A program made the position numbers and the translations under genes. A stretch of 64,000 nt of DNA, taken from NCBI RefSeq assembly GCF_003367245.1, contig NZ_QRGR01000007.1, positions 62,001 to 126,000 on the forward strand. The letters run 5' to 3'. Positions 43,414-51,930 of this stretch are shown here, one piece after another. How positions within the stretch are numbered: position 1 is the first letter of the stretch; every line of letters begins with the position of its first letter. The notes beneath the pieces are model-generated. The model worked only from the letters and a program-made list of their open reading frames with translations. It had not been told where the DNA came from and did not search any database. The DNA is from Pontibacter diazotrophicus (GTDB lineage: Bacteria > Bacteroidota > Bacteroidia > Cytophagales > Hymenobacteraceae).

Positions 43414-45633
43414 TTAGTCAATCTTAAAGCGCAAGCCAGCGTAAATCACGCGTCCTGTGATAGGTCCCCACACCATGCTGGCATCAAAATTTGAGCCAAA
43501 GGGGTCGCTTGCACCAACAATCGGATTGGGTTGCCGGTAATTCAGGAGATTTTCTCCACCTACATAAACCTCCCAACGTTTAAAGGCCCTTGTTACCTGC
43601 GCGTTCGTAGTAAAAAACCTGTCCGATTCGCGCATGTTCATGGCTGCGCCACTGTCTTCTATAGAAGCGAGCGGCATCAGGCCGAAATATTGTGTGGTAA
43701 GGTCTGCGCGCCATTTATCGAATGGCGTGGCAAAGCCCAAGTTCACGAAAAACCGGTGCTCTGGAATCATCGGTTTTTGCACCAGTTGTCCGCTGTAGGT
43801 TGTCTTTACATCGAAGTATTTATAAGCAGCCTTTACATCAAAACCTTTCAGTACCTCGTATTGCAGTTCTGCCTGGAAGCTCTTAGAGAACGAGCGGCCG
43901 CTCAGGTTGTAGAACATAACCCGTTTTGGATCCGTGTACATATCGGCCACCACCTGGTTTGTGAAAGTTGTATAGTAGTAGTCTGTGATAAAGGTGCCTG
44001 GTCTTCCGCCTAGCGCAAAGTAATGGGTAAAGGAGCCACCCAAATTCCAGGCTTCCTCTGGCTGCAACTCCTCCCTGAACTCAATTGCGCGGGAACTGAC
44101 AAGGGCTGCCGTGTTTTCTGCAACAGGATTGGCTACTCTAAACCCTTTGCCAGCCGCCAGTCGGAAAATAGTGTTTTTGGTCGCATCAAATTTTACGTTC
44201 AGTCTTGGGGTAAAGATGGTTCCAAACAGGTTGTGGAAGTCTACGCGGGAGCCAGCCACTATCGTCAGGTTGTTGGAGTTGTTGTACACATACTCCAGAA
44301 ACGCCCCCGGCACACGCTCTGTCCGGCCAAAAGTGCTATCAGTTAAAGTCTCTGTATAGCTGTCGTAGTTGTAGCTGAGGCCTGCCTTATAGGTGTGGCC
44401 GGTGTGGCCGATGATGGACTGGAAAATTAACCGGGCAGAACCGCTGTTCTGTTCTCCGTCATAATTGCGCAAGCCGTATTGGGCGTCAAATTTATGATGT
44501 GTGAGAGAAGTAATGGCGCCAATGCTCTGGTAAGGCTTGCCTGGAAATGTATAGGAGGTTTTGTTGTAGGCGGTAAGCCTGTCGGTTTCAGATTCGGTAC
44601 CATAATGAGGCTGCTGCTCCTGTGGGGTATTTTCATCATACTCCAGCTGGCCACCTATTCTGGTCTCACGCAAAGCACCCACGCCAAACTCTGATACAAC
44701 GGCTTTGTGCTCATACTTCCACTTATTGAACATGTTGTACTGTGTGCCCAGCGAAAGGTCCATAAAGCCGTCCTTGTTGCGATCTACGCGGTTGCCAAGG
44801 TGGTCGGTGTGCAGCATCAGGATAGTGCTCCACTTATCGCCTACTTCCGTGGCCACATTCACGTTGGCATCAAAGCGGGCCAGGCTGTTACCATACACAT
44901 TTACAAAAAGCCGCTCCGCTTTTGCCGGGTCTTTCAGCATCACGTTCACCTGCCCGGAAATGGACTCATAGCCGTTCAGCACAGAGCCTGTGCCTTTGAT
45001 GATGTCGATGGACTGAATATAGGTGCCGGAGAGGTAGTTCAGGCGGTAAGGCGTGGCCAGCCCACGCAGGGCAGGAATGTTGTCCGTCGTCAGCAGCGTA
45101 TAAGAGCCATCCAGGCCCAGCATTTGAATCTGCTTTGCTCCGGATACGGCGTCCGTGGTGGACACTTCTACAGAGGCATTGGTCTCAAAGCTCTCTGCCA
45201 GGTTGCAGCAGGCCGACTTCTCCAAATCGCGGGAGGTGATAATCTGGGAGTTGGTGGGTGTGAGGGAGGAGTAGCGGGTTTGCTGTCCTTCCACTACCAC
45301 TTCCTTTAGAGAACCGGATGCTGCCAGCGGAATGGAAACGAAGTCTTTCCCAGCTACCTGAATAGTATCAGGGGTATAGCCAATATAGGTGACGATGATC
45401 TCAGGGCTTATGGCATCCTGTTTCTGAAGAACAAAACTGCCGGTGGCATCGGTGGCCGTGCCAATGCTGGTGCCTTTCCAGACTACATTAGCCCCTATGA
45501 TGGGATCAGAAGTATTGGCACTGTCTACCACTTTGCCCTTCAGTTCCTGGGCGCTGGCTGACAAGGTGAAGATAAAAAGGGCAGCTATAGCTGCTATATA
45601 ATGAAGCGGATTGCTCAGATTATTCAGTAACAT
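43414..45633 (-). CDS. TonB-dependent receptor with N-terminal carboxypeptidase-regulatory-like domain
   Basis: A 739-residue outer-membrane transporter. The signal peptide ends near residue 28 (ASAQ). A beta-sandwich CarboxypepD_reg-like domain (LKGKVVDSANTSDPIIGANV) follows at about 30-115, then the plug (ITSRDLEKSACCNLAESFE ... SISGQVNVML) and the 22-strand barrel ending GLRFKID. The plug contains a Cys-Cys pair near residue 142. The neighbouring metal-binding proteins suggest a metal or metallophore substrate, probably copper, but this is not shown by the receptor sequence itself. It is not part of a SusCD pair. Confidence 0.93.
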   Translation of the reverse strand: MLLNNLSNPLHYIAAIAALFIFTLSASAQELKGKVVDSANTSDPIIGANVVWKGTSIGTATDATGSFVLQKQDAISPEIIVTYIGYTPDTIQVAGKDFVSIPLAASGSLKEVVVEGQQTRYSSLTPTNSQIITSRDLEKSACCNLAESFETNASVEVSTTDAVSGAKQIQMLGLDGSYTLLTTDNIPALRGLATPYRLNYLSGTYIQSIDIIKGTGSVLNGYESISGQVNVMLKDPAKAERLFVNVYGNSLARFDANVNVATEVGDKWSTILMLHTDHLGNRVDRNKDGFMDLSLGTQYNMFNKWKYEHKAVVSEFGVGALRETRIGGQLEYDENTPQEQQPHYGTESETDRLTAYNKTSYTFPGKPYQSIGAITSLTHHKFDAQYGLRNYDGEQNSGSARLIFQSIIGHTGHTYKAGLSYNYDSYTETLTDSTFGRTERVPGAFLEYVYNNSNNLTIVAGSRVDFHNLFGTIFTPRLNVKFDATKNTIFRLAAGKGFRVANPVAENTAALVSSRAIEFREELQPEEAWNLGGSFTHYFALGGRPGTFITDYYYTTFTNQVVADMYTDPKRVMFYNLSGRSFSKSFQAELQYEVLKGFDVKAAYKYFDVKTTYSGQLVQKPMIPEHRFFVNLGFATPFDKWRADLTTQYFGLMPLASIEDSGAAMNMRESDRFFTTNAQVTRAFKRWEVYVGGENLLNYRQPNPIVGASDPFGSNFDASMVWGPITGRVIYAGLRFKID

Positions 45634-45716
45634 GCTTTTTGATAATTTGAATTTCAGACGTAAAAATCACGGCTAACGTGGGAAATGCTCCCACTTCAGC
45701 GGTTTTCACCCGAATA

Positions 45717-46118
45717 TCAAATTATCAGTACCTGGAGGAGGTGCAGGAGCCTGCGCCCGTAAAGTGGGGGCGAGGAATCGGCATAGGTAAGGAGGCGCTG
45801 GTCTGTTGGCAGGCTGTTCAATACACCTTCGAACACCGGTTTTACCTCTTTATGAAAGAAAACAGGCAGCGCAATTGCCAATGCTTTCTGCGAGGAGACT
45901 GTCTCCAGTTTGGCAAAAGTCACCTCTTCTGTGCAGCAGCTATCTTCCTCATTGGCAGCCTTCTCACCCTCGCAGCAGCCGTCGGCATGAGCCAGTGCTT
46001 CCACCTGTCTGAGCCCTGTCATCAGGCACAGTTGCTCACTTAGCGCAATGCCCACAGACCCCAGCAGAACGCAGAGGGCAAGCAGTAGCGGAACGGTATG
46101 GCGCAGGGTGGTTTTCAC
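45717..46118 (-). CDS. HYC_CC_PP-like exported small protein
   Basis: A 133-residue exported protein from the GTG at 46116-46118; the frame is open to an ATG at 46163, but only the GTG gives a clean signal peptide (MKTTLRHTVPLLLALCVLL). The mature part has paired cysteines (DGCCEG, DSCCTEE) and a C-terminal Pro-Pro (SSPPLYGRRLL), matching the architecture for which this Bacteroidota family was named. It probably binds metal via the cysteines. It is the first gene of the TonB-receptor/HMA unit. A perfect -7 TATATTTG (minus, 46123-46130) lies almost on the start codon. Confidence 0.72.
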   Translation of the reverse strand: MKTTLRHTVPLLLALCVLLGSVGIALSEQLCLMTGLRQVEALAHADGCCEGEKAANEEDSCCTEEVTFAKLETVSSQKALAIALPVFFHKEVKPVFEGVLNSLPTDQRLLTYADSSPPLYGRRLLHLLQVLII

Positions 46119-46138
46119 ATTGCAAATATACACATTTC

Positions 46139-46173
46139 CCCCACTTTGTCCCACATTTGCCATTTTCTCCCAC
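46139..46173 (-). promoter_or_regulatory. GTGGG repeats upstream of the metal operon (MraZ-like boxes)
   Basis: On the minus strand three GTGGG units lie at 46140-46144, 46150-46154 and 46169-46173; two are exactly 10 bases apart (GTGGG with 5-base spacer) and the third is 19 bases on. They resemble the boxes before mraZ on the other strand. Binding by MraZ is a hypothesis. Confidence 0.45.
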
Positions 46174-46180
46174 TTTTGTT

Positions 46181-46320
46181 GAAGAACCAGATATACTAAA
46201 ATTAGTTGTTTTCTATATTTTATTTATAACATTGTTTTTCAATGAGTTATGATTTAGTGCCTCGTAGTATAAGCAAACGCCGCAACTGGTGCAAATAAAC
46301 TTATACCCAAAATATAGACG
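46181..46320. other. AT-rich part of the mraZ upstream region
   Basis: About 140 bases without a gene. The stretch 46185-46258 is markedly AT-rich, a potential duplex-unwinding element beside the DnaA-box-like cluster. Nothing else is recognisable. Confidence 0.4.
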
Positions 46321-46326
46321 TGGAAA

Positions 46327-46373
46327 TGTGGATAATGTGGATAAGTGGGGTGGATAACCATAATTTATCCACA
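46327..46373. promoter_or_regulatory. Cluster of four DnaA-box-like 9-mers
   Basis: TGTGGATAA, the reverse complement of the perfect DnaA box TTATCCACA, occurs at 46327-46335 and directly again at 46336-46344. GGTGGATAA (8 of 9) is at 46349-46357, and TTATCCACA on the plus strand is at 46365-46373. The last two also form an inverted repeat. The 9-mers are seen directly; binding by DnaA and a link to an origin or to dcw control are inferences. Confidence 0.65.
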
Positions 46374-46399
46374 AAGTGGTAAAAAGTGGTAGATTGTGG
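46373..46399 (+). promoter_or_regulatory. Three 10-bp-phased MraZ-type boxes
   Basis: AAAGTGG (46373-46379), AAAGTGG (46383-46389) and ATTGTGG (46393-46399) follow each other at exact 10-base intervals. This matches known MraZ targets, which are short GTG-containing direct repeats with a 10-base period in front of mraZ. They end one base before the -33 element. Confidence 0.75.
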
Positions 46400-46429
46400 T
46401 TGTGGAGTTTTGCTGATTCGCTACATTTG
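46400..46429 (+). promoter_or_regulatory. mraZ (dcw operon) promoter
   Basis: -33 TTG at 46400-46402 and an exact -7 TACATTTG at 46422-46429 are 19 bases apart. Transcription should begin near 46436, about 30 bases before the mraZ ATG. Confidence 0.75.
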
Positions 46430-46467
46430 TATAGTCCAAAGTCTATACAGTCAGAACCTCGTTGCCT

Positions 46468-46935
46468 ATGAACTTTCTCTCCGGCGAATATGAGTGCAAG
46501 ATTGACCCCAAGGGACGATTAGTTTTACCTGCAAAGATAAAAGCTAATCTGCCAGAGGAGTCAGGCAACCATGTTGTGCTTATGAGAGGATTTGAGCCAT
46601 GCCTGGTGCTGTACCCAAAGGCGGAGTGGAAGGTGATTTACGATAAAGTGGCTGGGCTTAACGAGTTCAACGAAGAGTACCGTCACTTTCAGCGGAACTT
46701 CTTCCGGGGTAACACCGAGATTGAGCTTGATGGCACAGGCCGTTTTATCGTGCCGAAGACGATGGCGCGGTTTGCGGCGCTGGAGAAGGAGGCCATCGTG
46801 GTAGGGCTTGGGAACCGTGTAGAGATATGGAACCCGGACCAGTATGAGGACTTCCTGATAAAGGACCAACAGAATTTCTCACAGCTCGCCCAGAAGTTTT
46901 TGGGTGATAAACCGGCTGAAGAGCCGCTGATTTAA
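46468..46935 (+). CDS. mraZ: Transcriptional regulator MraZ
   Basis: An AbrB/SpoVT-like DNA-binding protein that regulates the division/cell-wall cluster, 155 residues with two tandem MraZ (swapped-hairpin) domains. The first is SGEYECKIDPKGRLVLPAKI near the start, and the second is TEIELDGTGRFIVPKTMARF from about residue 80. The ATG at 46468 is chosen over the TTG at 46462. It is the first gene of the dcw cluster and sits behind three matching boxes, so it should regulate itself. Confidence 0.95.
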   Translation: MNFLSGEYECKIDPKGRLVLPAKIKANLPEESGNHVVLMRGFEPCLVLYPKAEWKVIYDKVAGLNEFNEEYRHFQRNFFRGNTEIELDGTGRFIVPKTMARFAALEKEAIVVGLGNRVEIWNPDQYEDFLIKDQQNFSQLAQKFLGDKPAEEPLI

Positions 46936-46938
46936 TTA

Positions 46939-47850
46939 ATGGAGTACCATCGCCCAGTCATGTTAGAGGAGTCTGTAGAGGCCCTGGCTATTAAACCGGA
47001 AGGTATCTATGTAGACGTGACCTTTGGAGGAGGTGGGCATTCTTCCCTTATCGCAAGCAAGCTTACAGCCGGTAAGCTCTATGGGTTTGACCAGGACAGG
47101 GACGCGCAGGAGCAGTCGGAGAAGCTGGATAGTGCTACGTTTCAGTTTGTGCGCGCCAACTTCCGCGATTTAAAAAAGTACCTGCGGCTTTACCGGGTAA
47201 AGGAAGTAGACGGTGTGCTGGCTGATTTAGGTGTTTCGTCGCATCAGTTTAATGTGCCGGAGCGCGGCTTCTCTACCCGTTTCGATGGTCCGCTGGATAT
47301 GCGGATGAATGCAGAGGCGGGCACAACAGCGCAGGAGGTGCTGGAGACTTACTCGGAAGAGCAACTGCATCGCATCTTCGGGATATACGGAGAGGTGAAA
47401 AATGCGAAGACGCTGGCCCGCACTGTGGTGGAAAAACGGAATCGGGTGCCGCTGCAGACGATAAATGATTTTAAAGAAGCCATCAGGTCCTGTACCCCAA
47501 AAGGGAAAGAGAATAAATACCTGGCGCAGGTGTTCCAGGCGCTTCGCATCGAAGTGAACGACGAGATGAAGGCGCTGGAGGAAATGCTGGAGCAGGCAAC
47601 AGAGCTGCTGAAGCCGGGAGGGCGGCTGGTGGTGATTTCGTATCACTCGCTCGAAGACAGGCTGGTGAAGAATTATATTGCCAAAGGCAAGTTCTTTGGA
47701 GAAGTGGAGAAAGATCTGTTCGGGAATGAGATAAAGCCACTGGATGCGGTGTACCGCAAGCCGGTTACACCAACGGAGCAGGAGTTGCTGGAGAACAGCC
47801 GCTCCAGGAGCGCCAAGCTAAGGGTGGCAGAGAAGAGAGCAGAGAGCTGA
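46939..47850 (+). CDS. rsmH: 16S rRNA (cytosine(1402)-N(4))-methyltransferase RsmH
   Basis: SAM-dependent methyltransferase (formerly MraW) acting on C1402 of 16S rRNA in the P site. It has 303 residues. The N-terminal HRPVMLEESVEAL and VDVTFGGGGHSSLI (SAM loop) are diagnostic, as are VDGVLADLGVSSHQF and RLVVISYHSLEDRLVKNY. It starts 3 bases after mraZ, the conserved order for this pair. Confidence 0.97.
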   Translation: MEYHRPVMLEESVEALAIKPEGIYVDVTFGGGGHSSLIASKLTAGKLYGFDQDRDAQEQSEKLDSATFQFVRANFRDLKKYLRLYRVKEVDGVLADLGVSSHQFNVPERGFSTRFDGPLDMRMNAEAGTTAQEVLETYSEEQLHRIFGIYGEVKNAKTLARTVVEKRNRVPLQTINDFKEAIRSCTPKGKENKYLAQVFQALRIEVNDEMKALEEMLEQATELLKPGGRLVVISYHSLEDRLVKNYIAKGKFFGEVEKDLFGNEIKPLDAVYRKPVTPTEQELLENSRSRSAKLRVAEKRAES

Positions 47851-47890
47851 CAGATAAATGCAGAGTATTAGCTAAAGGAAACAAATTATT

Positions 47891-48322
47891 ATGGCTTCAA
47901 ATGTACTAACAAAGAAAGCAGGCGCATCTAAGGGAAACCTGGTGCGTGTGAAGCCAGAGCCTGAAGCTCCGAAGCCAAAAAAGGCCAGAGGCTTCAGCTT
48001 ATTTGCGCTGCTTGATAAATATGCCAACGTAGATGCCTTGTTTGAGCATGGTGTGCCGCTTAAATTTATGCCGCACGTCCTGTTCCTGACGGGCATTACC
48101 CTTTTCTATATCGGCAACACCCACTTCGCCGAGAAAACAATCCGCAAGATTGATAAAGTCAAAATAGAGACAGAAGACCTTCGTGCAGACTTCACCACGC
48201 TCAAGTCTGAATATATGGAGGCTAGCAAGCAATCGGAGGTGGCACGTAACGTGGCGCCCCTCGGCCTGGTAGAAAGTTCTTCTCCACCTTTTCAAGTAAT
48301 TGTACCTGCGGATGAATATTAA
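47891..48322 (+). CDS. ftsL: FtsL-like division protein
   Basis: A small bitopic protein of the divisome, 143 residues. The N-terminal cytoplasmic tail is basic and Pro-rich (KPEPEAPKPKKARG), one membrane helix is at about 60-77 (HVLFLTGITLFYIGNT), and a short coiled-coil follows (KIDKVKIETEDLRADF TTLKSEYME). It is longer than the enterobacterial protein because of the extended N terminus. The family assignment rests on this layout and the position between rsmH and the PBP gene. It overlaps the next gene by 11 bases. Confidence 0.87.
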   Translation: MASNVLTKKAGASKGNLVRVKPEPEAPKPKKARGFSLFALLDKYANVDALFEHGVPLKFMPHVLFLTGITLFYIGNTHFAEKTIRKIDKVKIETEDLRADFTTLKSEYMEASKQSEVARNVAPLGLVESSSPPFQVIVPADEY

Positions 48323-50414
48323 GAAATCCATACTCGTTAGGGTGCGGGTAGCCTTTCTGGTTATCTGCCTTTTCGCGTGTGCGATTGTTTACAAAATCGT
48401 GCAGATTCAGTTTATGGATGGCCAGAAGTGGAAGAGCATCTCCAAAGAGCGCCGCATCTACTACAAGCCGGTGGCGGCCACGCGCGGAAACATCTTCTCC
48501 GACAATGGCAGCATCCTGGCAACTTCACTGCCTTTTTACCGTGTGGCCTTCGACCCGACAGTGGCGAAGGCAGAGACGTTTAACAGCGGGGTGGATTCGC
48601 TGGCTTTGCTGCTCTCCAGGTTTTACGGTGATAAGTCTGCGGATCATTACCGCCGGAAAATAAAGAACGCGCGTCACTCAGACCGACGCTACATCCGCCT
48701 GAACAGCAGACAGATAAATTATCAGGACAAGAAAATGATGACACGCTGGCCAATCTTCCGGGAAGGAAAAGGCAGAGGCGGCGTGATCTTCGAGAAAGTA
48801 GAAAAGCGTTTCAAGCCTTTCGGCTTACTGGCCGACAGAACCATCGGCTTTATCAACGAAGATAAATACGGGGCAGGTTTGGAATATAGCTTCAATAGTA
48901 ACCTGACAGGTACAGATGGGGAGGCACTCTTCGAGCGTATCGCCGGAGGAAGCAAACCAATCTACGACGGCACCGATGTAAAGCCGCAGCATGGGTACGA
49001 TATCAAAACCACTATTGATATCAACCTGCAGGACGTAGCTGAAAACGCCCTTTACAAAGCCCTGGAGCGAACGAAGGCAGAGTATGGCTGCGTGATAATG
49101 ATGGAGGTGAAAACAGGGGAGATAAAGGCGATAGCCAATCTTGGTAAAACCACCGGCGGCTACACCGAAGACTATAACTATGCAGTTGGTAACCAGGGAC
49201 GTACAGAGCCGGGGTCAACGTTTAAACTGGCTTCTATGATGGCTCTTTTTGAATATGCTCCACAGATAAACCTGACGGATACAATTGACACAGGTGATGG
49301 CCGCTATCGCATTAAGAACACCATCATGAGTGATTCACACCATGGGGGCTTTGGCAAAATAACTGTGCAGCAGGTGTTTGAGAAGTCTTCTAACATTGGA
49401 GTGGCAAAGCTGATGGAGGCAAACTTCAGCCAGAACCAACGGGCATATGTAGACTATCTTCATAAATTCGGGCTGAGCAGTACGCTTGGCTTTCAGATGG
49501 ACGGCGAGGCACGCCCCTACATGAAGAACCCGCAGGACAAGAACTGGTATGGCACTTCGCTAACCTCCATGGGCATTGGGTATGAGCTGAAGCTGTCGCC
49601 GCTACAGACGCTTGCTTTTTATAATGCGGTGGCAAATAACGGCGTAAAGATACAGCCGATCATTGTAAAGGAGATTCGTAAGGCAGACGACGTGATTCAG
49701 TCATTCAACACACGGATACTGAATGAGAAGATATGTTCAGACGAGACGCTGAAGAAACTGAAGATGATGCTGGAGGGGGTTGTGGAAAATGGCACGGCCA
49801 AAAACATCCGCAGCGCAGACTATAAAGTAGCGGGTAAGACAGGTACGGCGCGCAAAGTGAAGAACGGGCGCTACGTGCGCGAGTATTCTACCTCCTTTGC
49901 AGGCTATTTCCCGGCCGACAATCCGAAATACTCCTGCATCGTGATCATCGACAGCCCGAAAGGAGTGAATGTGTACGGGGGCGATGTAGCAGCGCCTGTA
50001 TTTAAAGAACTGGCAGACAAAGCCTATGCCCGCGACCTGGCCATGCACAAACCGATGCATGCCCGCGTGGTGCCGGACAAAGAAAGCCTTCCGCTGGTGC
50101 CTGCCGGTAGCTTTGATGATCTGTCTGTTATCCTGAACAAGATGGGAATCAGCAATCATGCTACCGCCGGAGTGGATGAGGAGTGGGTGAAAGTGGAGCC
50201 ACAGCGGCGCTCGCTTAACTTCAAGGCAAACCCGGTGCTGCAGGGGCAGGTGCCTGATGTAACAGGCATGACCCTGCGCGATGCGCTGTTTATACTCGGA
50301 AACCAACACCTGGAGGTGAGGGTGGAAGGATCAGGAAAGCGGGTGCACAGACAGTCCATGGCACCAGGCACTGAAATAGATAAAGATAAAACCATAACGA
50401 TTACGCTTAGCTGA
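48312..50414 (+). CDS. ftsI: Division penicillin-binding protein (FtsI-like) with C-terminal PASTA domain
   Basis: Septal peptidoglycan transpeptidase, 700 residues. A membrane anchor is near residues 9-30, followed by the PBP dimerisation domain. The transpeptidase motifs are Ser302-xx-Lys305 (GSTFK), Ser359-Ser-Asn361 and Lys509-Thr-Gly511. A PASTA domain closes the protein (GQVPDVTGMTLRDALFILGN). The ATG at 48312 is preferred to the TTG at 48300, and the gene starts inside the end of ftsL. It shares one base with murE (TGATG), indicating tight translational coupling. Confidence 0.95.
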   Translation: MNIKKSILVRVRVAFLVICLFACAIVYKIVQIQFMDGQKWKSISKERRIYYKPVAATRGNIFSDNGSILATSLPFYRVAFDPTVAKAETFNSGVDSLALLLSRFYGDKSADHYRRKIKNARHSDRRYIRLNSRQINYQDKKMMTRWPIFREGKGRGGVIFEKVEKRFKPFGLLADRTIGFINEDKYGAGLEYSFNSNLTGTDGEALFERIAGGSKPIYDGTDVKPQHGYDIKTTIDINLQDVAENALYKALERTKAEYGCVIMMEVKTGEIKAIANLGKTTGGYTEDYNYAVGNQGRTEPGSTFKLASMMALFEYAPQINLTDTIDTGDGRYRIKNTIMSDSHHGGFGKITVQQVFEKSSNIGVAKLMEANFSQNQRAYVDYLHKFGLSSTLGFQMDGEARPYMKNPQDKNWYGTSLTSMGIGYELKLSPLQTLAFYNAVANNGVKIQPIIVKEIRKADDVIQSFNTRILNEKICSDETLKKLKMMLEGVVENGTAKNIRSADYKVAGKTGTARKVKNGRYVREYSTSFAGYFPADNPKYSCIVIIDSPKGVNVYGGDVAAPVFKELADKAYARDLAMHKPMHARVVPDKESLPLVPAGSFDDLSVILNKMGISNHATAGVDEEWVKVEPQRRSLNFKANPVLQGQVPDVTGMTLRDALFILGNQHLEVRVEGSGKRVHRQSMAPGTEIDKDKTITITLS

Positions 50415-51877
50415 TGCAGTTACTGCAAACCATACTGAAAGATGTAAAAGTGCTGGACACAAAAGGCTCGCTGGATGTGTCAGTGGCAGGTATTACGTTC
50501 GATTCGCGCCAGGTGCGGGAGAATGTAGTGTTTGTGGCAGTGCGCGGTGTGCAGACAGATGGCCATGACTTTATTTCAAAGGCAGAAGAGGCGAGTGCAG
50601 CGGCCATTGTTTGTGAAGCGCTGCCAGCGCAGCTTCAGCAAGGTATGACTTATGTGGTGGTGAAGGACTCAAAGGAGGCGCTGGGGCAGATGGCTTCAGC
50701 TTTCTACGATTATCCATCTAAAAAATTAAACCTGGTTGGCGTAACGGGTACAAACGGAAAAACAACCTCTGTTACCCTGCTGCACAAACTGTTCCGTGAA
50801 CTGGGCTACCATGTAGGCCTGCTTTCTACGGTACAGAACCAGATAGATGAGGAAGTGATTCCAGCCACGCACACCACACCGGATGCTGTGAAGCTGAATG
50901 AGCTGCTGGCGCAGATGGTGAAGGCAGGATGCACGCATTGCTTTATGGAGGTGAGTTCGCATGCCATGGTGCAGCAACGCGTGGCAGGGCTAACGTTCGC
51001 AGGCGGTGTTTTTACGAACATCACCCACGACCACCTCGACTATCACGGCACATTCGACGAGTATATCAAAGCAAAGAAGTCTTTCTTTGACATGCTGCCA
51101 AAAGGAGCCTTTGCGCTAATCAACGCCGACGACAAGCGGGGACCGGTGATGGTGCAGAACACGCAGGCCAATGTGCATTACTTCGCGCTGCGCAAAGCGG
51201 TAGATTTTAAGGCCCGCATCATCGATAACACCATTCAGGGGCTGCACCTCGAGGTAGATGGCCATGAGATCTGGTGCAAGCTAATAGGTGCTTTTAACGC
51301 CTATAACCTATTGGGTGCTTATGGCGTGGCTGTGCTCATGGAAGAAGATAAGATGGAGACGCTTACTGTGCTGTCGAGCTTAAGCTCCGCTGCCGGCCGC
51401 TTCGACTATGTAGTGTCGGATGCGCAGATAACAGGTATCGTGGACTATGCCCATACGCCGGACGCGCTGGAAAATGTGCTGAACACAATTCAGCAGATCC
51501 GGAACCCGAACCAGAAAGTGATTACGCTGGTGGGTTGCGGCGGGAACCGCGATGCTGCCAAGCGGCCCGTAATGGCAGACATTGCCTGCCGCTTCAGCGA
51601 CAAAGTGATTCTGACTTCCGATAACCCACGCTTTGAAGAGCCGCAGGCTATTCTGGAGGATATGCAGAAAGGGGTAAAGCCGCTTGATTATAAGAAAACA
51701 TTATCGGTGCTGGACAGGAGAGAAGCCATAAAGACAGCCGTTATGCTGGCCGATGAAAATGATATCATTCTAGTGGCAGGCAAGGGTCACGAGACATATC
51801 AGGAGATAAAAGGCGTGAAGTACGATTTTGATGATAAGCAGGTGCTGCACGAGATGTTTCAGCAATTAGGTAAATAA
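50414..51877 (+). CDS. murE: UDP-MurNAc-tripeptide synthetase MurE (meso-diaminopimelate type)
   Basis: Mur ligase adding the third stem-peptide residue, 487 residues. The ATP loop is VTGTNGKTTSVTLL near residue 111. The DNPR motif (TSDNPRFEEPQ) that marks diaminopimelate rather than lysine specificity is present near residue 400. The usual three-domain layout is complete. It follows the PBP gene with a one-base overlap. Confidence 0.96.
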   Translation: MQLLQTILKDVKVLDTKGSLDVSVAGITFDSRQVRENVVFVAVRGVQTDGHDFISKAEEASAAAIVCEALPAQLQQGMTYVVVKDSKEALGQMASAFYDYPSKKLNLVGVTGTNGKTTSVTLLHKLFRELGYHVGLLSTVQNQIDEEVIPATHTTPDAVKLNELLAQMVKAGCTHCFMEVSSHAMVQQRVAGLTFAGGVFTNITHDHLDYHGTFDEYIKAKKSFFDMLPKGAFALINADDKRGPVMVQNTQANVHYFALRKAVDFKARIIDNTIQGLHLEVDGHEIWCKLIGAFNAYNLLGAYGVAVLMEEDKMETLTVLSSLSSAAGRFDYVVSDAQITGIVDYAHTPDALENVLNTIQQIRNPNQKVITLVGCGGNRDAAKRPVMADIACRFSDKVILTSDNPRFEEPQAILEDMQKGVKPLDYKKTLSVLDRREAIKTAVMLADENDIILVAGKGHETYQEIKGVKYDFDDKQVLHEMFQQLGK

Positions 51878-51930
51878 GTCGGAACAACCGAATACAAAGA
51901 ATAAAGCCAAGGGAAAACGATTACGATTAA

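Noticed and set aside
44707..45309. A 200-codon plus-strand frame inside the TonB receptor gene
   Set aside because: The receptor on the minus strand has signal peptide, plug and barrel; the opposite frame has no recognisable features.
46181..46399. Calling this region the chromosome origin outright
   Set aside because: DnaA-like boxes plus AT-rich DNA are suggestive, but GTGGATAA words overlap with MraZ-type GTGG sites, there is no dnaA nearby, and GC-skew of the whole genome is not available.
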